From positions 762,485 to 826,484 of the forward strand of contig QANU01001262.1 in assembly GCA_003254905.1 (NCBI GenBank): DNA of 64,000 nucleotides, written 5' to 3'. Below the pieces are notes generated by a model. It saw nothing but the letters and a program-made list of their open reading frames with translations, was not told the DNA's origin and searched no databases. This stretch comes from Nissolia schottii. Its lineage: Eukaryota > Streptophyta > Magnoliopsida > Fabales > Fabaceae. Position numbers and translations under genes: made by a program. Position 1 is the stretch's first letter. Each line of letters starts with the position of its first letter. Shown in pieces: positions 25,069-37,015 of the stretch.

Positions 25069-25910
25069 TCAAGCAAAACTAGAAACTGCAATTGCAACGA
25101 CTGCTACAGCCAAACCCTTCAGGGCCGCGATCGAGGCTGCGCTGCTAGGTGCAGGTGCAGGTGCACCCGCAGGTACATTGGCATTTGGAATTGGAGATGC
25201 CAATGCCGATGATGGAGATGGTGCTGTTGCATTATTAGAAGAAGCGATGACCCTGAGGACGTTAATGTCAACCTTCTGCCCTGCTTGGCAGTGGCCAGGG
25301 GCGCCGCATATGAAGAAGTGATGGCCATGATTCTTTATCGTTATCGTATCATTGCCGCTGCTGAAGGTCGCCAATGGCGCTGATGCATTGCATGCCTTGT
25401 ACATCGCATGCGTCACTCTCATCACATTGTGGAATTGAGCATTGTACTCAAAAACTGATCACACAAACAAATTGTCAACGTTTAAATAATGTTTGTCAAG
25501 TGTTTCGGGAAAGGAAAAAATACAAAGACAGACAGGAACAAGGAGATAGAAACAAAAGTCCCAAGACAATCAGCTCTACGAGGATAACAACATTCTAATT
25601 GCTAGCTACCTAACTTTTATATACCATAAATGTTGAATGCTAACACACAGTGAACGCAAAAACCAACATAAATAAGAACATATATAGAGAGAGATAGATA
25701 GATAGCATCATAAATAATTAAGGAATTGGACTTACGGATAGTGTCACCAACTTGGAAGGTCTTGGGAGCAGCCCACTTCCTGTAATCTATGTTGCCAATG
25801 ATGGTCCAGCCGGCTGAGTCTCCAACCTTGTGTACAGCTCCATGTGAAATTGAAGCCTGCAAAGCTGACATCATTATCAAGAAAATCACAGCTTTCTCTA
25901 CCAATGCCAT
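25069..25910 (-). CDS. Stellacyanin-type phytocyanin (blue copper protein), GPI-anchored
   Basis: This is a secreted plant cupredoxin presumed to act in redox chemistry or cell-wall structure at the plasma membrane. Two exons, 25736-25910 and 25069-25454 (281-bp intron), encode 186 aa. Residues 1 to about 24 form a hydrophobic signal peptide ending near SHG/A. The plastocyanin-like domain has copper ligands His67 (FHNV), Cys108 (FICG), His113 (PGHC) and Gln118 (AGQK), with cysteines 80 and 114 placed for the stellacyanin disulfide. The Gln axial ligand marks the stellacyanin subclass rather than uclacyanin/plantacyanin (Met). A Ser/Ala/Pro-rich segment (about 128-162) looks arabinogalactan-modified, and the hydrophobic C-terminus (LKGLAVAVVAIAVSSFA) fits a GPI-anchor signal. 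The single intron falls just before FEYN, as is usual in phytocyanins. Confidence 0.92.
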
Positions 25911-26018
25911 GGCTATAACCTATAAGCAGCTCTGCACACTAGTCCGAAAACCTCGTTCTTCTTTTCCTGAAGTGAGGTTTGAGATATCGAGGCTTTTCTA
26001 TTCGTTTCTGATCTTTTA

Positions 26019-26021
<3 letters not shown>

Positions 26022-26067
<46 letters not shown>

Positions 26068-26097
26068 GTATGTATATATATATATATATGTATATAT
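26022..26097. repeat. (TA)n microsatellite in the phytocyanin 5' flank
   Basis: About 76 bp of TA dinucleotides with a few TG interruptions lie 110-190 bp upstream of the phytocyanin start codon, that is, in its leader or core promoter. Confidence 0.95.
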
Positions 26098-27567
26098 CCT
26101 TTTGACTATCGGTGTTAGCGATAAAAAGCATGATAACAACTTTTTGTTTAGGATTTTGTTTTATCTTGTATCCTAATGTTGTTTTATTTTTTTCATCTAG
26201 GCCCATCAATCTTCAAGTTATAATTATATTGCTCAAAATTATAGAGATGATATATAGAACGAGGATAACAACTTATCTTTTTTTTTTTTTTTTTTAGATT
26301 TTGTTTTATATATTCTCATGATTTTGATTTATCTTATCTAATTAGTTGTAGTTGTAAATTTATCTTTTTATCGATACCTAATAATTATCTTAATAAATAC
26401 TAACAACCTGTCTCTATATAATCAATTATCTAATATAAGTTAATAAGTTCAATTAATTAATTAATTAATTTCACTCAAAATGTGTTGAATTGAAACATTG
26501 AAGAGTAGAAAGCAAATTAAATCGGTCCCTTTCTTTTTGTTATTATTTGTTTTGATGAAAACTTTCTTTTTTTTTAATATGAACAAAACGACATCTGTGG
26601 CCCCCCTAATTCTCGTTGTAACGACAGTCTGTTGGTGGCAATGGATCCAAGACTTTCCACTTTGTTTGGTTAATTTTTATTATATGACTTTCTAGTGATG
26701 AACTAAAATGTGGTCTTGGCGCACTAGTATAGTTTAAGGCACAGTTAAATACTTAATGTAAATATTTTTTTAAATTAAAATTTGAATCTTAATTTGTCAT
26801 ATTGTGGAGAATTGACCTCTTTCATTATACTCAATTTTAATCGGTTAAAAAATAATATTTATACATAAAAATTAGATATCGTGAAAACATAACTAGAGCT
26901 AAAAAGATATCAAGGTGGTGGATGTGAGTAAGATATCTAATTTTAATATCAAAATAACATTCCTTCGTATATTAAAGGCAAATTGAAGCATTGATGGTCT
27001 TGGGTTGGTTTGGCTGGAAGGTTGGGACTTGAAAGGAAAGAAAACGGGGGTAAATGGTTCGGTCGGGTCCGGGCATGCACTTCATTGCGACAGACTTGAA
27101 AGTGCCATGATCGGTGTGTGTCATTATAAAATGGCAACCACCACACATTGTTTCTATCTGCATGATTACGTTGCTTTGCGCGTGAGAAAAGCATAGCACA
27201 AGCTCTATAGTATATACAACATCCAATACGTTGTCATTATGTACGCGTATATATTAAAATCCAATCTGTCATGAGTTGAGGATGGCATACCTTAATTTCA
27301 GAGTGTTGTTTTCAAATTTGCAACAACAAATTGCTTCATATGTAAAAGCATTTAGGGGAAAATAAACAAACCCTGTATGCTATTTATATGGCTTGGCAAG
27401 GCTTGCAAAACAGGACAATATATAGCTCTGCCAATATTACATTACATTAATGTTGCAGCCCTTGGTTGAATTGAAGGCATAGAGCTAAAAAAAAAAGAAC
27501 ACAAAAGCCTAATTAACTTGACTGATTTGAACAAACAAACCAAACTAGTACTAAAATTGCAATTAAT
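26098..27567. other. Intergenic DNA, phytocyanin promoter to STP 3' end
   Basis: No gene is recognised. The DNA is AT-rich with poly-T runs (26278-26295, 26570-26578), an AATT repeat near 26452-26470 and a moderately GC segment at 27000-27110 without coding support. The last 150 bp or so probably contain the 3' UTR of the sugar transporter on the minus strand. Confidence 0.5.
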
Positions 27568-30500
27568 TTACAACTGGGAAGCAGGATCAAATGATCCATT
27601 GCCAGTGGCCACTTTGTCATGATTCTTAACAGGAAAATCACGGTCATCATCACCCTCAATAAACCTCCTCCAAAGCCAGTGCTGCTTCCACACCCTCTCC
27701 GTCATCTCCTCGATGGGCACCCCCTTGGTCTCCGGCACCAGCAGCAGCACGAAGAATGACATGATGAGCACCCAACCGGAGAAGAAGAGGAATATCCCGA
27801 ACTTGAAGTGGCAGAGCATTGAGAGGAACGCCTGCGCTATGACGAAGGTGAAGAGCAAGTTGACGCAGACGGTGACACTCTGCCCCGCCGAGCGAGTCTC
27901 CAATGGGAAGGTCTCGCTGGGGATGAGCCACCCCAGCGGGCCCCACGACCACGCGAAGGAGGACACAAAGGTGCACACCATGACCACCACCAGGATGGCG
28001 TAGCCCTGGGAGAGGTTGTCCGAGTGGTCCGTCACCTTGATTCCGAGGATGATTGCGATTACCACCTGCGACAGGAACATCTGCACGCCGGCTTCCAGGA
28101 GGAGCATGCGCCGCCCCACCTTGTCCACCGAGTAGATGGACACGATGGTGGAGAGGACGTTCACGGCGCCGGTGATGACGGCGGAGTAGAGGGAGGCGTC
28201 GCTCTTGAATCCCAGTGTGTTGAACAGAACCGGAGCGTAGAACATGATGGCGTTGATGCCCGTGAATTGCTGGAATATCTGTTGTTGTTGTTGTTTTCAT
28301 TTTCACAAATTAGCATTGGAATAATAAAAACAAGCATGTGTTAATGGCAAGTGTAACTAACGAACTAACTAACTGACCTGGAGGGCAATGGAAATGACGA
28401 GTTGGGGACGGTTACGGCGCTTGAGGAGGTTTCTGAAGGGGTGCTTGACCTCTTTGGCGATGCGACTTGCCTCCACAAGCTCCAAGAACTCTGGCTCCAC
28501 GTTGTCGGTGCCGCGAATCTTTCTGAGGACGGCTTTACCTTCTTCCAACCGACCGCGCTCCACCAGGCTGTTGGGTGTGTCAACCACCAGAATGGCACCA
28601 ACCGTCAGCAGAAGCGCCGGGATGCCAGCCAGCCCAAGTGAGAGCCTCCAACCCCACCCTCCTTTTATCCTGCCGGAATGCCAATCATTTTACACCCAAA
28701 CAACAACAATATTATCTAACATATAACTCATGCTATTCCAATCCAAATAAGATTTCTCTAGCTAAATTGTTAAAAGATAAATGTTATTTGTAAATCATTA
28801 ATTATGGGATATGGATTCATTCCTTACTTATTTATTATTGGATTATATTTTAATAATATTCATATCCATTAAAATGTGTTTTACAACTAATAAATTTAAG
28901 TAACATAATGTTTAACTACAAACCTGGTAAAAAAAATGTATGGTAAATTGATTTAGTAAGCAAGATGGTCTCTCATTTTCTTTTCAAGAATGTTACATGT
29001 AAAATACAAATGTGAAAATAAAATTCATATTTTTTTTAAGAGAATTAGCTTTTATTATTCATATTTGTATTATACACGTACCATTTTTCTTTTCTTTTCT
29101 TTTTTTTTTTTTAGTTCCTGACATACATCGTCTTAAAATTACCACGGCCCACGTCAAGTGACTATTGACTTTTGTTTTGTCCAGTCATGCCCGCATTAAC
29201 TTTTGTTGGCCTGCACCCTGTGGGCCTTTTGAAAGATTGGTTGCCACGGGTCAGATACGAAAACAAAATATGACCAAAAATTCTGAAAACAAAAGTCATG
29301 TACGTGTTTTTTGGTTTTCTCCAAAAAACATAACTATGAAAAATAAATGGCGTGGCTGTGATTTCCGATTTTGATCTATGACCCGAAAAGACAATAATGG
29401 CCAAAAGATAATAGAAAAAAAAAAAAAAAAGAAACGTGTCCAGTTAGCAGATGATTCACACTACAAGGAGTAAAACACGTGCTAGACTTTGGGAGTAAGT
29501 GGATATATCATAAAAGTCAAGAAATGAGCATAATGGCTTCTACATCCAACGTTATATGTCACATATATGCTCATTAGCAATTTTGACCGGAACCACCATC
29601 CCATAATAATTCACTGTTACGTTGCTAACAAGTGTATATGCTACTGTTACTAGTGATGAGAAGATTCATGAGCATATAAATGATGTAAAACACCCGACAG
29701 GGCAAACTTTGTTATTTTGTTAACCGCATAAATCACATTTTAATTTCCAACAAATTAAATCTGCTAAACAAAAGGGATTCAATAACGCAAGGGAGACACT
29801 TACTTGTTGGTGCCATAGTTGACAAGGTTAGCAAAGAGAATGCCAATGGTAACATTCAGCTGGAACAGTATATTCAATCCTCCACGTATCCTTGACGGTG
29901 CGATTTCAGAAAGAAACACCGGCACCGCCTGTCATCAAATTGAAATTTGAGTAAGATACAACAAATAAATTCCTTTTAATTAAGTCAGATGTTGTGATCA
30001 GTAGTGTTTAATTTGCTTTCTTGCACCATTTTGGTATTACTTATTAGTCAAAGAGTTGATTTTCAATTCCATCATACATACATAATATAATTGACTTAAA
30101 CCACGAGTAGCTTAGCTTGTATACGTAAGGAATCAAAACTATGGTCCAAGTAACGACTAGAATGCAGATAAAAAAAGCAGAGCTCCTCTGTCCAAAAGCA
30201 AAAAAAGGCTAAGGACTTTACTATATATTCAAATATGGAAACTCCTACAAAAAAGAATGTGGAAGATTCAAAGAAATTGAGTTGTGGTTGGCCCTTTCTT
30301 TGTCAAAAAGAGACACTTCATAATCAAAAACCGTATAGAAATGAAAGGGGTCTCCATCATGGGGCTTAAACTATACTGGACGAAGACTTTGAGAGCGGCA
30401 AGGAAACAAATACTACTATATATTATATATTAATGTTTAATTTTCACAAATGTCTGGCTCAAACTGTAACACTTGCCTTCCATTGGCGCATGAGAGTCCA

Positions 30501-30982
30501 AAAATATCACTGTGGGGACACTTATCTGTCCCCTCCATGACAGTGCCCTTTGGGTAATTTATATATAAAAAAATTGTTAACACTTTGTAATTTCTCTCAC
30601 GCACAATATAAAATTTACTATTATACTATGGTGAATACCATAACATATGTAAAAGAAATAATAAAATTTTAAGCATTTTCATTTCTTTATATATCAGATT
30701 CTTATTTTATAATATTCCATACTATTATATAATATACACGCACGCAACATGTTGTACGCACCTAATTAAAAAAACTGCATACAAACCAATTGTCTCTGGC
30801 AGACGGGGACACAAAAATCTGACATCAACTAATTAAGCTTCGAGTCATAAAACAAGACAAAAATGTTACTTCAAATCACATTAATTAAAGTGTAATACAG
30901 AGGCGCCCGCTGAATCAAACTCTCCAAGAAACAAAATCCTTAATTGATTCCATTCAGCAAACTATTGAACGTATTATCATAA

Positions 30983-31016
<34 letters not shown>

Positions 31017-33091
31017 CCAATGAACGAATCCCGTGCATAATAGTTTTATTCGATCGATTAGCTAGCATCCAACCTAGGAAACAAGGTCAACAATGTTATC
31101 GTTTAGGCAGCACGATCAATGTTATTTTTTTTTTGGTACAAGCAATGTTATATAATACTCTGCCCGTCTATTTACATAGAGGTCGCTTTCCTAAATTCAT
31201 GGATCTTTTAAAAATAAAATATCTAAATATAATTTACATTAAAATAGATATATCAATTTAGTAATTAAAACAACTTCCATAAATAAACCAATAATATAAT
31301 ATATAATGTATAATGTTAAAATATAACAAAGAATAATTACCTGGTTAGCAAAACCAACACCACAACCAAGTAAAATTCTGCCAACGATGAGCATGGCGAG
31401 GTTTTGAGCGGCAGCATTGAAGATAACTCCGGCAATGAAGAAGAAGCCAGCCATCAACATGGTGAGCCTTCTACCCAACCTGCGGGTTGTGTAGGATGCG
31501 AAGAAGGTGGCCGTTAAACCAGCCAGGTACAAGGACGATGTGAACAGTTGCAGTCCTTGGTTGTCATATTTGCAGTAATTACTGTCCACCCCCTTCTCTA
31601 ACACCGTCTTTCTGTATACTGCCGGAAAGAACTTCTTCAAGAATGGGGGCATAGACGTCACTCCACCTGATCAATTGTTCAACAATCACAACACATAAAA
31701 TTATTATTATTTTATTTTATTTTTCAAAAGTTAGTAAAAGAAATTTCATTTGTAAAAGAGGGGACTATATATGCTTAAATTGAATAATCCGGACCATGGA
31801 TGTTATAGAAATTGTAAATTAATTTTGACATAAGGGTAATTGATAATGTAACATCCAATTTTATATTACTATTATTATTTGTGTTACTTTTGATTATTAG
31901 TAGTTAAAAAAGTCATATATATATTAACAAATAGTGCATCAGAGATAATTCATAGTGATTAAATGAGAGGCATTTTGATTTCATGGCACAAGCGATGTAA
32001 AATGTCGAAAACATCCTTGAGAATGAGGAGATTGTTTGGTGAGGAGGGTAGTTGAGCGATTTCGGGAACTTATACCAATTAGTTATGGGGCGGGACCAAA
32101 CTTAACTACTGGTGATTCATGACTCATGATGATTCTTATCGCCTAATCCAATTCAGTTCAATCTTCTTTTCGGTCAAATCATTAGTAAATATAATTACTA
32201 CAGCTACGGTCTTTTAAAAATTACAAAAGATATCAATAAATTTAAATGCTATGTAATGTAATTTATTTTGTTTCATTAATAATAACCTTTCTTTTAAACC
32301 TAATATCTTATCTCTCTCTTTGATATCATGAAGGATAAGATCAGAAATTTTTTTTTTTAAGGGTGTTAATTAATTACATTTTTGATATTTTTTAAATAAT
32401 AGATGATTTGCGGTTGAGCCTACGAGGTAAACCAAAAAAGCAGATAATTTGAAATAAAGTAAATTCCCGAAAAATAGAAAAATTATATATAAATAGAAGA
32501 AATATAAATGAAGACTTCATTAATTGTTCACAGAAAATATCTGAGAACTGCTTTTTCAACCACTTCTGAATCCGTTGGATGAGAAAAAGTGTTAGGTCCC
32601 TTATTCATCAAATAAAAGTATGAATTAGAAAAATCTAATTAAAGACATAACCCTATGAAAGAAAATATCATGAAAGGTATGTACATCTTTTCGTATTATT
32701 TTGTTTTATCTGGAAGGATTAAAAATATTAGGTGGTAGCTGGGTAGGCAGGGAACACACAAATACAGACAGATGCATGTGAGATAGAGAGAGAAACATAA
32801 TCAAGGAAGAAAGAAGAAGTAGATTGATTTTTTTTTCTTTTTTTCTTATAGTTCAAAAGTTTTATTGATCATACCAAAAAAAAAGGGAGAGAGTAACACA
32901 CTACCTAATTAGCTAATCATACTCGAAAAAGAAGTGGATTGATGAATTAATTTACCTGAAACGCCAACGTCGTAACCAAACATAAGGCCACCGGTGGCAG
33001 CCATTATGCATGATATTATGACAATCGGAGTGATCTTCGCCTCGAAGTCACCGCCGCCCCCGCCGTTGCTCGCGAAACCTCCGCCAGCCAT
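27568..33091 (-). CDS. STP13: STP13-type monosaccharide/H+ symporter, 5 exons
   Basis: This is a plasma-membrane hexose-proton symporter of the major facilitator superfamily. STP13 in Arabidopsis retrieves apoplastic hexoses under stress and pathogen attack. Exons on the minus strand: 32956-33091, 31341-31666, 29804-29928, 28378-28669, 27568-28278; 1590 nt, 529 aa, about the family's usual length. The start [11 protein letters not shown] precedes [13 protein letters not shown], as in AtSTP13. Signatures in order are [15 protein letters not shown] in helix 1, the RRLGRR loop, [28 protein letters not shown], the second DKVGRR loop, [13 protein letters not shown] and PETKG after the last helix. 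The tail is hydrophilic. Introns 1-3 are long (1289, 1412 and 1134 bp), and intron 2 contains a (TA)n run at about 30987-31014. The exons are clearly GC-richer than the introns. Confidence 0.95.
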
Positions 33092-33278
33092 GATGGTTGG
33101 TTCCCGATCGACGATCAACAATGGTGCTTCCTTAATCAATCGGTCTTATGTAGTAATGTAAAATTGCAATATATGAGTGAAACACATATGGATAAGAATA
33201 ATGTGGAACAAGAGAGAGAGATAAGGAGCGATAGTTTTGTGTTTGTTATGGAAACGAAATGGTGGGAGTGAAGGCCGT

Positions 33279-33364
33279 ATTTATAAGCTAAGCTGTGGAT
33301 GATAAATATGGGGAATATGGAGATGATGTGGCCCATTGATACCTCTCTAATGGCCCCACGTGGC
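33279..33364 (-). promoter_or_regulatory. STP13 promoter: TATA box and G-box
   Basis: On the minus strand, TTATAAATA (33279-33287) lies about 190 nt before the start codon, and the palindrome CCACGTGG (33356-33363) lies about 70 bp further upstream. CACGTG G-boxes are bound by bZIP/bHLH factors, including ABA-response bZIPs. A second ACGT core (GCCACGTAA) is near 33417. Function is inferred. Confidence 0.5.
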
Positions 33365-34268
33365 GGTGCTAATTGTTTTCCTTTTTTTATTCTTTTTTGA
33401 CGGCTCCGAAGTCAATGCCACGTAATATCTAACCAAGTGTTAAAAACGTGTAAATAAATTACATTTCTTTTTTTGGGTGCTATACACTTTTTATGTAATT
33501 AGCTTATATATATTGTTTACTTTGAAATTAACTTAAAAAATTATGTAATTGGCTTTTCACATTGTTAAAAAAATATAAGGTGATAGATAATAAGATTGTA
33601 GAAAAATGAGATTAGATATAAAACCAATTTTTAAATTAGCTTTGAAGAACCAGTTTTAACGTAAAATTAGTTTTAAAAAAAATAATTTTTTAAAAGATTT
33701 TATTAATTATCAAACAACATCTATCTAACATTTTACCCCATTGCACTTAAATATTTGGGTTTTTAGGATTGTCAATCGCCTCAATTTCAAACCAAACATA
33801 ATTTGGTTTTTAGTCTTGCAACCTGGATGTATACATGCACATCAATAGTGCTTCTTGTTACGCGATTTTTTTTTGGGGATAAAACTAAGATCAATATTAG
33901 TGCTTCTTGTTACACTTTTGTATTTTTCTTTTTTTGATAAAACTAAGATCAATTTTTTTTTGTTATATATTTATTCCATCTAATTTTTAAATTAAACAAT
34001 GCTACATGAATATTTTTCTTAAAACGAATAACTTACAAGTTAAAAATAATCCATCATCTTTAAAAAAATGTTCCTATGTAATTTCTTATGTGATCTTTGA
34101 CCATAGAATTTAATCTTAAAAGTTAAAAATCAGTTCTCACTTTTTGTAGAAGAATGAATCACTTGATGCATTCCAGGTTTTCAAAAAAAAATAGTTTTAG
34201 AACTCATTTGCGGTTTGCCCATAAAAAAATGCCAAAACTCTATTTACTAAATTATTTAGCGAACCAAG
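33365..34268. other. Intergenic AT-rich DNA with a local tandem duplication
   Basis: No gene is seen. At 33841-33949 a 50-60 bp unit (ATCAATAGTGCTTCTTGTTA ... ATAAAACTAAG) occurs twice in tandem with differences in its T-run. Confidence 0.6.
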
Positions 34269-34285
34269 AATGAATATAATTTTCT

Positions 34286-34467
34286 TTTTTTAAGTTGCCT
34301 GCCCGGTATCCAAGGCTTAGCCTTGACTAATTCGGGTTGACCCGGGTTGCGCACCTGGCTGTGGCGGGTGAGTCTCCCAGCGGAATAACTGCGTACACAA
34401 GGTCTCAAACTCGGGACCTTCCTTAAGCGATACTAATCCGCTTACCACTTGAACTAATCCCGTTGGT
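34286..34467 (-). mobile_element. tRNA-derived SINE with 17-bp target duplication
   Basis: A moderately GC-rich 182-bp body is flanked by a perfect 17-bp direct repeat AATGAATATAATTTTCT (34269-34285 and 34468-34484). Read on the minus strand, it starts ACCAACGGGATTAGTTCAAG. It has a tRNA-like box A (TAGTTCAAGTGG) and a box-B-like GAGTTTGAGAC about 40 nt later, and ends in an A-run (the T-run at 34286-34290 on plus). This architecture and the long duplication are those of a SINE mobilised by LINE machinery. Confidence 0.85.
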
Positions 34468-34484
34468 AATGAATATAATTTTCT

Positions 34485-35277
34485 GACGACTCTAAATTAG
34501 ACCTTAGTAAACAAAGTCTGCAAATTTGCTAATACTATGTATACGCAGTTGAGAAAATGTGTGTAGTGTAATATAATAATTACACGTGTATCAAACAAAC
34601 AATAAAGAAATGGTTGTTACTGTTACTACGTCAAAATGCTACTACATCAGTACATCACTATTGACTAAAGAAACTTGAAACTATTTTTTCCTTGACAACT
34701 GCTCGCATAATTTCGAGTTAAAGATGGCCGTTAGGTAAAGTCAATTATTATAGGATTCAAACTTATGAAATTGCGGATAAAATTTGTCTTGAGTTTTCTC
34801 AATTTCCACTGCAGTTAATCACTTTTGATTAAATATTAAATTAATTTTAATTCAACTAATCACACATGCAAAGTTTTCATTGATATTTTAATAATAAATA
34901 ATAAATAACTAGTATTTCACAACAACATGAGTTCGATTTTCACTTTATAATATGAAACTATATATAATAAGTGGTTTATAAATATTTTTATGAGCATTTG
35001 AAGTAAATGAAGACATGACTTTAGATTTAATTTTGGATATATTATTGTCTAATTATTATCAGATTCTTAAAATTATTCAATTTTTACAAATTTTTTCAAG
35101 AATTACACATATAATACAATAAAATGTGATTTGATAGATCTCTGATAAATATATTTAATTACAAAATCAATTTAAAAATAATGAATTATGAGTAAAGTGG
35201 ACGATTCCTCTTTATTATATAATAGTTAGGGGATCATATATCTATATATATACACACACACACACCAAAATTCTTAT
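34485..35277. other. Intergenic AT-rich DNA
   Basis: Nothing recognisable was found except a short TA/CA microsatellite near 35240-35266. Confidence 0.55.
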
Positions 35278-35472
35278 TGTTAAGAATAATATTAAATTTA
35301 GAATATATTAGATTGATTTAGTTTCGATTTTATTTGATATTACCCTAATTTTGTCATTATGTTGATTTATTTTCATAAGTCTATAAATAGGCCTAAACTT
35401 ATTGTACTCAATACTGATTGAAGAATAGAATCCTTAATTATCTTTTTCTTTAATTATCTTATTTGGTTATCA
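35278..35472 (+). mobile_element. Possible solo LTR (about 195 bp)
   Basis: The segment begins TGTTAAGAATAATATTAAAT and can be ended at ...GGTTATCA (TG...CA). It has a promoter-like CTATAAATAG at 35381-35390. Just after TATTTGG the sequence TTATCAACTCTG recalls a decayed primer-binding site (TGGTATCAGAGC), so the true LTR end may be a few bases earlier. I see no 5-bp target duplication, which weakens the call. Confidence 0.4.
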
Positions 35473-35978
35473 ACTCTGATTAATCATGAAATCTCACACT
35501 TATAGCCCTAAAATAATATAAAATAATGTTCAAGAACAAACAAAACTGTGGGTCAAACTAACCGCCAAAAAAATGCATGTATATAAGTCAAAAAATGCGA
35601 TTATACTTTAATACTCTTCAGGATGATTATATTTAATATTTTAAAATCATGGTAGATTAATCAATTAAAAGAAAACCGCTGTTGGTTAACTATTAGGTAA
35701 AATTGTCAAATTAGGTATATGGGTATGGGTTCGACAACACATCATGAAGCTGCTGTAAATGAGTTGGAAGAAAATGTGCTTTCATGTGTGCACATGGATA
35801 GATAGTTGTTCGTTTCATCAATTAGGGTGGGCAAGACCAAGAGAAGGGCACGGCAAGTTGAAGCCCTCGAAATGCATAGATAACTGATCTAGCCATCTGT
35901 TATTTTTTATCATTATTTATTCTCTTCTATCATATATGTTGATACGTATGTTTTATTTTCTAAGTCAATAGTTTAAAA

Positions 35979-36018
<40 letters not shown>

Positions 36019-36581
36019 TAACATCATGTGAAAAATTAATACGAGAGAATTGATTTTTGATACATGCATGAGTGTTGTGGTCAAGACTTACCGAGAAAAT
36101 TTGAGGGTTATATTGATTTGGCTAGTCTAATGTAAACAAGAACAAGAAAAATAAAGTGAAGAAGAATACAAATTAGCCAAGTTGTTAATTTGACCTACTA
36201 TTGAGCAGTGGTCCAATTCTCCCCCCAAGTGATTCGGATTTTTCTCCTTTTCAGCATGCAAATGAAAATGTTGTTGTGTCTCTTCTCATTATTCCAACCA
36301 AGTACATCAAATTAATAAAGTAAGTTTTACGCGCGAGAGAAAACAAATAGCCACCATATAGCAATATATTTGTTGTTATATAACCTATAAAAACAACAAA
36401 TCAAGATTCTTAAGTCTCAACCTTATTATGCACGTTAATTCAACGAAACACTAAACATATAGCTCATTGGTGAAATAATTAATCTAAGTGTACGTCAAAC
36501 GATTTTGAGGGGATTCTTATTTTCAATCAGAAGTTGACACGGGACACTACAACTGCCAACAACAGTAATATCACTTGCAAT
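35473..36581. other. Intergenic AT-rich DNA
   Basis: No gene is seen. A (AT)n run lies at about 35977-36017. Confidence 0.55.
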
Positions 36582-36590
36582 AAGCATAAT

Positions 36591-37006
36591 GGCGAATTCT
36601 TTGTTGCGCCCGACACACCATGTCTTCTTTCTTTAAAAAAATATAATTTAATATTGTATCAACTTAAATATTATTAAATAATCATAAGAATATTTATAAT
36701 AAAAATTTAATTTATATTTGGTTACATAATTTTTTTATTTTTTATTTTTAAAAATCAAATCCTCAAATATGAACTAAAAATATTGAGAAAAAAAACTCAC
36801 AAATAATCATGTAATTTGAGGATTTGATTTTTTAAAATAAAAATTAAGAAAGTTATGGAACTAAACATAAATTAAGATATTAATTAAGATATTAATTATT
36901 ATGAACACTCTTATAATTATTTGATAATTTTTAAATTAATATAATATTAAATTATATTTTTTAAAGTGAGAGGGCATGGCGTGCAAGGAGCATTTAAGAA
37001 TCCATC
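36591..37006. mobile_element. Fold-back Mutator-like MITE (416 bp)
   Basis: The whole element is nearly one inverted repeat. The left arm (36591 to about 36790) pairs with the right arm (about 36805-37006) through CACCATG/CATGGCG and TTTAAAAAAATATAATTTAA near the ends and AAATCAAATCCTCAAAT near the centre. A perfect 9-bp duplication AAGCATAAT flanks it at 36582-36590 and 37007-37015. The outer 30 bp of the arms are diverged. It encodes no protein. Confidence 0.8.
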
Positions 37007-37015
37007 AAGCATAAT

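Noticed and set aside
27656..28306. 216-codon frame antiparallel-phase to the STP13 last exon
   Set aside because: It is a shifted-frame shadow of the sugar-transporter exon, with His/Arg/Gly-rich low-complexity product.
28024..28726. Plus-strand frames opposite STP13 exons 4 and 5
   Set aside because: Antisense shadows of GC3-rich exons; no independent features.
34286..34467. Possible functional tRNA gene
   Set aside because: Box A and box B are tRNA-like, but there is no cloverleaf or anticodon arm, and the long target duplication and A-tail identify a SINE.
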